Origin: Eretmocerus hayati
Taxonomy: Eukaryota; Arthropoda; Insecta; Hymenoptera; Aphelinidae
Length of the DNA stretch: 64,000 bases
NCBI GenBank assembly: GCA_029851415.1
Contig: CM056741.1
Coordinates: forward strand, 88,137,282-88,201,281
Direction: 5' to 3'
Below the pieces are notes generated by a model that worked only from the letters and a program-made list of their open reading frames with translations, was not told the origin of the DNA and did no database searches. This document shows positions 61,058 to 64,000 of this stretch, in pieces; position 1 is the stretch's first letter, and each line of letters begins with the position of its first letter. Made by a program: the position numbers and the translations under genes.

Positions 61058-62019
61058 TCATAAAAATGATTTCTGATCTATCCAACTATTCATGGATGAA
61101 GGTAGCCCCCACCATTTAACCAAGGATTTTCCAGCTTTCCTCCTTAATATTTTTCCACTAAATAGACATTGGGATCATGCACCTTGGATAATTCTTGTGA
61201 GTAAAATTGACCTGATATTGGATCATCTTTATCATCCACCAGATGATATGTAATGGGCCATGCATTATGATTTACTCGAGCAATTCTGAAAATCTCAGCT
61301 GTCCAGTTGGCTGTATATCCCTTTGAGAAGATGGTTTTATATTTTGATACTCGCACATAATCACCCACTTTGAATTTAGATTCTTTCGAGAGATGTGGTT
61401 CACTAGCATATACAGTTTTCAATAATCTCGATTCAATTTTCGACTGGTTGGTGGATCGTTTCCACACCTGTATAGGTTTCATACCAATAGTTCTATGAAC
61501 ATCATCGTAATTATACTGGTGCACCAAGTCCTGTATAATATCAATCCAACGATAACTCCCTCTGAGTGAAAAGGAACGATATATCTTTCCCTTGATTGTT
61601 CTTATGAAACGTTCAACAATTGATGCCTTACAAACTGAGTACGAGGAATAATGATTGATATTCCGATCTTTCATCAGCTGTGAAAATTTAGAGTTGTAAA
61701 ATTCAGTGCCTTGATCACTCTGTAAGTTTTTTGGCTTCCTATGCTCCCTATCCAAGATCGATTTAAACGCTTCAGTGACGTGTGAGGCTTGTTTTATCTT
61801 GATTGCAATGCACCATGCATACTTGGAAAATACGTCTACCACAGCGAGTATATACTTATAATTTTTGTTAACTTTTGCATAATTGATCATAACTACAATA
61901 TCAATCTGCCAAGTGTCATCAATCCCTCGCACATCTACTCTCCGACGAAGGGAATTCTTCCTCGCTGGAGCATGAAGCTCCTTAACCAACTGTCTTTTTT
62001 GTAAACTGTATTGATCCAT
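61058..62019 (-). pseudogene. V2 integrase with chromodomain (single frameshift)
   Basis: A 291-codon frame starts MDQYSLQKRQLVKELH. The triad is D40 in DTWQIDIV, D102 in LQSDQGTEF and E136 in KASIVERFIR. The C-terminal SH3-like part includes VSKYKTIFSKGYTANW. The frame stops at 61144 right after VYLVEK, where a run of five A (61150-61154 on the minus strand) is one base short. The other frame then continues with chromodomain sequence (VKWWGLPSSMNSW) to a stop at 61058-61060. The single homopolymer lesion could be a real mutation, a sequencing error or frameshifting. Enzymatic core residues are complete. AATAAA follows at about 61045 on the minus strand. Confidence 0.8.
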
Positions 62020-62194
62020 ATTTGTATAGAGGTATGTATACTACCATCTCACTCATTTAACTGAGCTCAACGTCCAACAAGATAGTTACTTATACCATAT
62101 TGTAGTGAGAAATAGGGATGTAGAGGAGGGGGAGGGGGTAGGGTTTAATTAAAAGAATAAAAGTCAGATTTTCATTGTATACAATTTTTTTCAT

Positions 62195-62908
62195 TTATAT
62201 ATAATCGAATTGTGATTCAGGTATATTGATAATGCTTCTGTAATGTTTCAAATATGATTCTTTTTCGAGATGATACATGTATTGCACTGTTCGCTTAGCA
62301 CATCTATATTTTGAATTATCGTGGAATTCACATGGTGTATAGTTAAATTTCTCAGTAAAGTATCCATCCTGGTTAACGCGACAAGTTTGAAAGATGTTTT
62401 TCATCCAATATCTCGAATGTTTCCGGGAAAGATGAGGTAGTTGTCTGCTCAACCATCTTTTTTTTACATCACTCCCAAAATAAATAATATCCATGCGAAA
62501 ATGTGAACGCGAATATTCAAGCTCATACAGTAGAGGTGCTAGCATCTCACTCCACGGTACAGAGCCTGCAGATCATGGAATGTTGTGAACATAAGTTCGA
62601 TGATGAATCATTTGTCCCACTCCACTAGCTGATGGTGTTCCAATCTCTGGTAGTGGGCCTACTGTATAATGAAGAATCTTGTATGATGTTGGACAACATT
62701 CATACATTTCTCGATTGAGAAGAGCTTTTTCTTTTGGAAAAAAGTCTCGACCAATGGTATAGCCTTGTATATCAAGATAAAATTTATTAGCAGCCATAGG
62801 ACTTGCTGCCTCCATCCGATGTTTGAAATCATCTACGTTTGCAACATTGGACCACCACATCTTTCCAACAGTTGCTATTGTCTCCTGCTCCTCCTTCAAC
62901 AATTGCAT
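62195..62908 (-). pseudogene. V2 copy of the conserved unknown protein, one in-frame TGA
   Basis: One continuous frame of about 237 codons on the minus strand, interrupted only by TGA at 62573-62575, where V1 has Trp. The start at 62908 precedes a helical segment; FYLDIQGY, FPKEKALLN and YKILHYTVGP follow. After the stop come ELEYSRSHFRMDIIYFG and the C-terminal CEFHDNSKYRCAKRTVQYMY. Retention of both halves in frame means the lesion is recent, or the stop is suppressed, or it is an error. Function is unknown. The conserved Asp in the N-terminal strand and the Cys/His set are the residues to test. Confidence 0.6.
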
Positions 62909-62989
62909 TCTCCTTCTCTCAAAGCAATTGTTCCTATCAAATTCCCTCTCAAATTGCTCCCACTCCTCCCGTGAAGGCTTGATCAGAAA

Positions 62990-64000
62990 TCAAATCATCT
63001 TCTGAACAATATTTGTCAGTGGGTTGTACTTGACGAGTTTATCATGAATTATGAGACAGTAGGCTGTTGTATCTTTTGGAATATTTTCTTTGAACTCGAG
63101 TTCAACTCGAACATCCACTACTGATGATTTCACCGAATCAGCTGACTCACTAACATCAAACACGAGAATCGGGAATGAATCCTCAAAATTTTGTTTACTA
63201 ATTGAAACATTGCCTTTATCAGCGTGATAATAACTCTTCCTAAAAGCCTTAAACATTTCAAATAAGACAGAAGTATTCTGAGCCATGGCAAAGTCGATGT
63301 GAAGATGTTCATAAGGATATGCTTCAGAATTGAGGAAGATTTTTGCATTAACAATCTTGCAGTGATCAAATTTTGACATGTCCTTCTCCTTGCTGTTATT
63401 CCTAGCGGTCTGGAAGGCAATAATGATGTACCGAGGTTTCTCCAGCTGAGTTGTGCTCTTAATAGGCCATATTAATTGAGAGGTTTCGGGCATTGTTGGA
63501 AGTTCACAGAGATCCCAGCTTCGGTATGATAGGAACAAAGGAGTGTTTCTTTCAAGAATTTTGAGTAGGCGAAGACGTATCAAATCGTTTGGATATATAT
63601 GAGTCATGTGTAAAGTTACAGCAGTCAGATTGATTTGTGGAGCGCACTCTTCACTCGTTGTTATCACACAATTGTTTTCATTTCTTGATCTGAGCAATAC
63701 TATATCATGTTTTGCAAATGCTATAACCCGTCTAAAGTCTCCACAAAAACCAAATATTTTACTGAGTGGAATAGCAAAGTTGAATCCGTGACCTGAGCTT
63801 ATAGTGTAGTTTCCTATATGATGTCCTGCATTAGTCATAGACTTATCTTCATCCGCAGGAAGTGGAACAAGATTTTTCAGACCAACAGTGATACCAGGAT
63901 TTTTTGTTTCATCAATAATCACGTTGTTGATCTCATAGCGAATCATGTCAAAGAGGAAAAGTAGGAAATCACTTATCAACAGAATACTTTGCTCCTTATC
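62990..64000 (-). CDS. V2 major-capsid-like protein (5' end beyond window)
   Basis: Open from the window edge to the stop at 62990-62992 without interruption, at least 336 codons. Matching segments with V1 include NPGIT, LIWPIKSTTQLEKPRYIIIA, AYPYEHLHIDF, SSVVDVRVELEFKENIP and the end YNPLTNIVQKMI. Reading continues upstream of the internal Met at 63979 with residues that match V1, so the true start lies outside. Intact here while V1 is broken, so V2 is the younger or better conserved copy. The capsid role is inferred from length, beta-rich pattern and gene order. Confidence 0.7.
   Translation of the reverse strand, partial: DKEQSILLISDFLLFLFDMIRYEINNVIIDETKNPGITVGLKNLVPLPADEDKSMTNAGHHIGNYTISSGHGFNFAIPLSKIFGFCGDFRRVIAFAKHDIVLLRSRNENNCVITTSEECAPQINLTAVTLHMTHIYPNDLIRLRLLKILERNTPLFLSYRSWDLCELPTMPETSQLIWPIKSTTQLEKPRYIIIAFQTARNNSKEKDMSKFDHCKIVNAKIFLNSEAYPYEHLHIDFAMAQNTSVLFEMFKAFRKSYYHADKGNVSISKQNFEDSFPILVFDVSESADSVKSSVVDVRVELEFKENIPKDTTAYCLIIHDKLVKYNPLTNIVQKMI

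Larger units (their letters stand above)
58653..64000. mobile_element. V2: second Polinton/adintovirus-like block (continues past window)
   Basis: Order from left: ribonucleotide reductase small subunit (plus), a short spliced gene (plus), two tRNA-like sequences, then on the minus strand integrase, VDLQG-type protein (LDIQG here) and major-capsid-like protein. This is the mirror image of V1 with the same relative orientations. Protein similarity to V1 is clear but far from identity, so the two are separate lineages rather than a recent duplication. Penton, protease, core and ATPase genes are expected beyond 64000. Confidence 0.78.

Overview
The window looks like repeat-dense nuclear DNA of an animal, most likely an arthropod and plausibly an insect such as a parasitoid wasp. 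The evidence is spliced genes with short GT-AG introns, two BEL/Pao LTR retrotransposons, a tRNA-derived SINE, several foldback-type DNA elements, kilobases of satellite, and two Polinton/adintovirus-like endogenous virus blocks. The species assignment is a weak inference. I see no rRNA, CRISPR array or bacterial operon. The only candidate non-transposon gene is a spliced BEN-domain-like gene at about 20.4-21.6 kb.

Layout. 1-4.7 kb: no gene, one strong hairpin (3321-3433). 4.7-6.8 kb: simple repeat, then ACGGAT/ACGGGT-word satellite in both orientations. 6781-13590: TIR element E1, inserted in the satellite with a 2-bp duplication and itself holding a long-TIR element E3 (8833-12660). 13591-17291: satellite. 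17292-56780: one BEL/Pao element (BEL2, minus strand), inserted in the satellite with CGGAT at both ends. Its 3' LTR is split (17292-17672 and 48438-48585) by a 30.8-kb block, and its 5' LTR holds a tRNA-derived SINE. 56781-57785: the satellite resumes. 58.6 kb to the end: second virus-like block, V2.

The 30.8-kb block (17673-48437) has two related foldback elements at its ends: E2A (17673-24612) and E2B (42938-48437). Both have CCCTACTG termini and long inverted arms made of CGATCG-palindrome repeats. Between them lie virus-like block V1 (24613-31435), a decayed second BEL element (BEL1), a foldback element with a TTCT duplication, a 123-bp minisatellite and another inverted repeat. The outer ends of the block share TC and the inner ends share AT. 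That is the pattern expected if a circle carrying one copy recombined into a copy already sitting in the LTR.

V1 and V2 share gene order and orientation: major-capsid-like protein, a conserved unknown protein (VDLQG/LDIQG protein), retrovirus-like integrase with chromodomain, and then, convergent, a ribonucleotide reductase small subunit (R2). V1 also has a packaging ATPase, a parvovirus-type phospholipase A2/core protein, an adenain-like protease and a penton-like protein, nearly all broken. The V1 R2 keeps every metal ligand but is a pseudogene. The V2 R2 is a full open frame that has lost two metal ligands and the R1-docking tail and gained two N-terminal hydrophobic segments. The recurrent R2 gene, including a likely membrane-anchored pseudoenzyme, is the most novel biology here. 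The nested insertions and the CGATCG foldback family come next.
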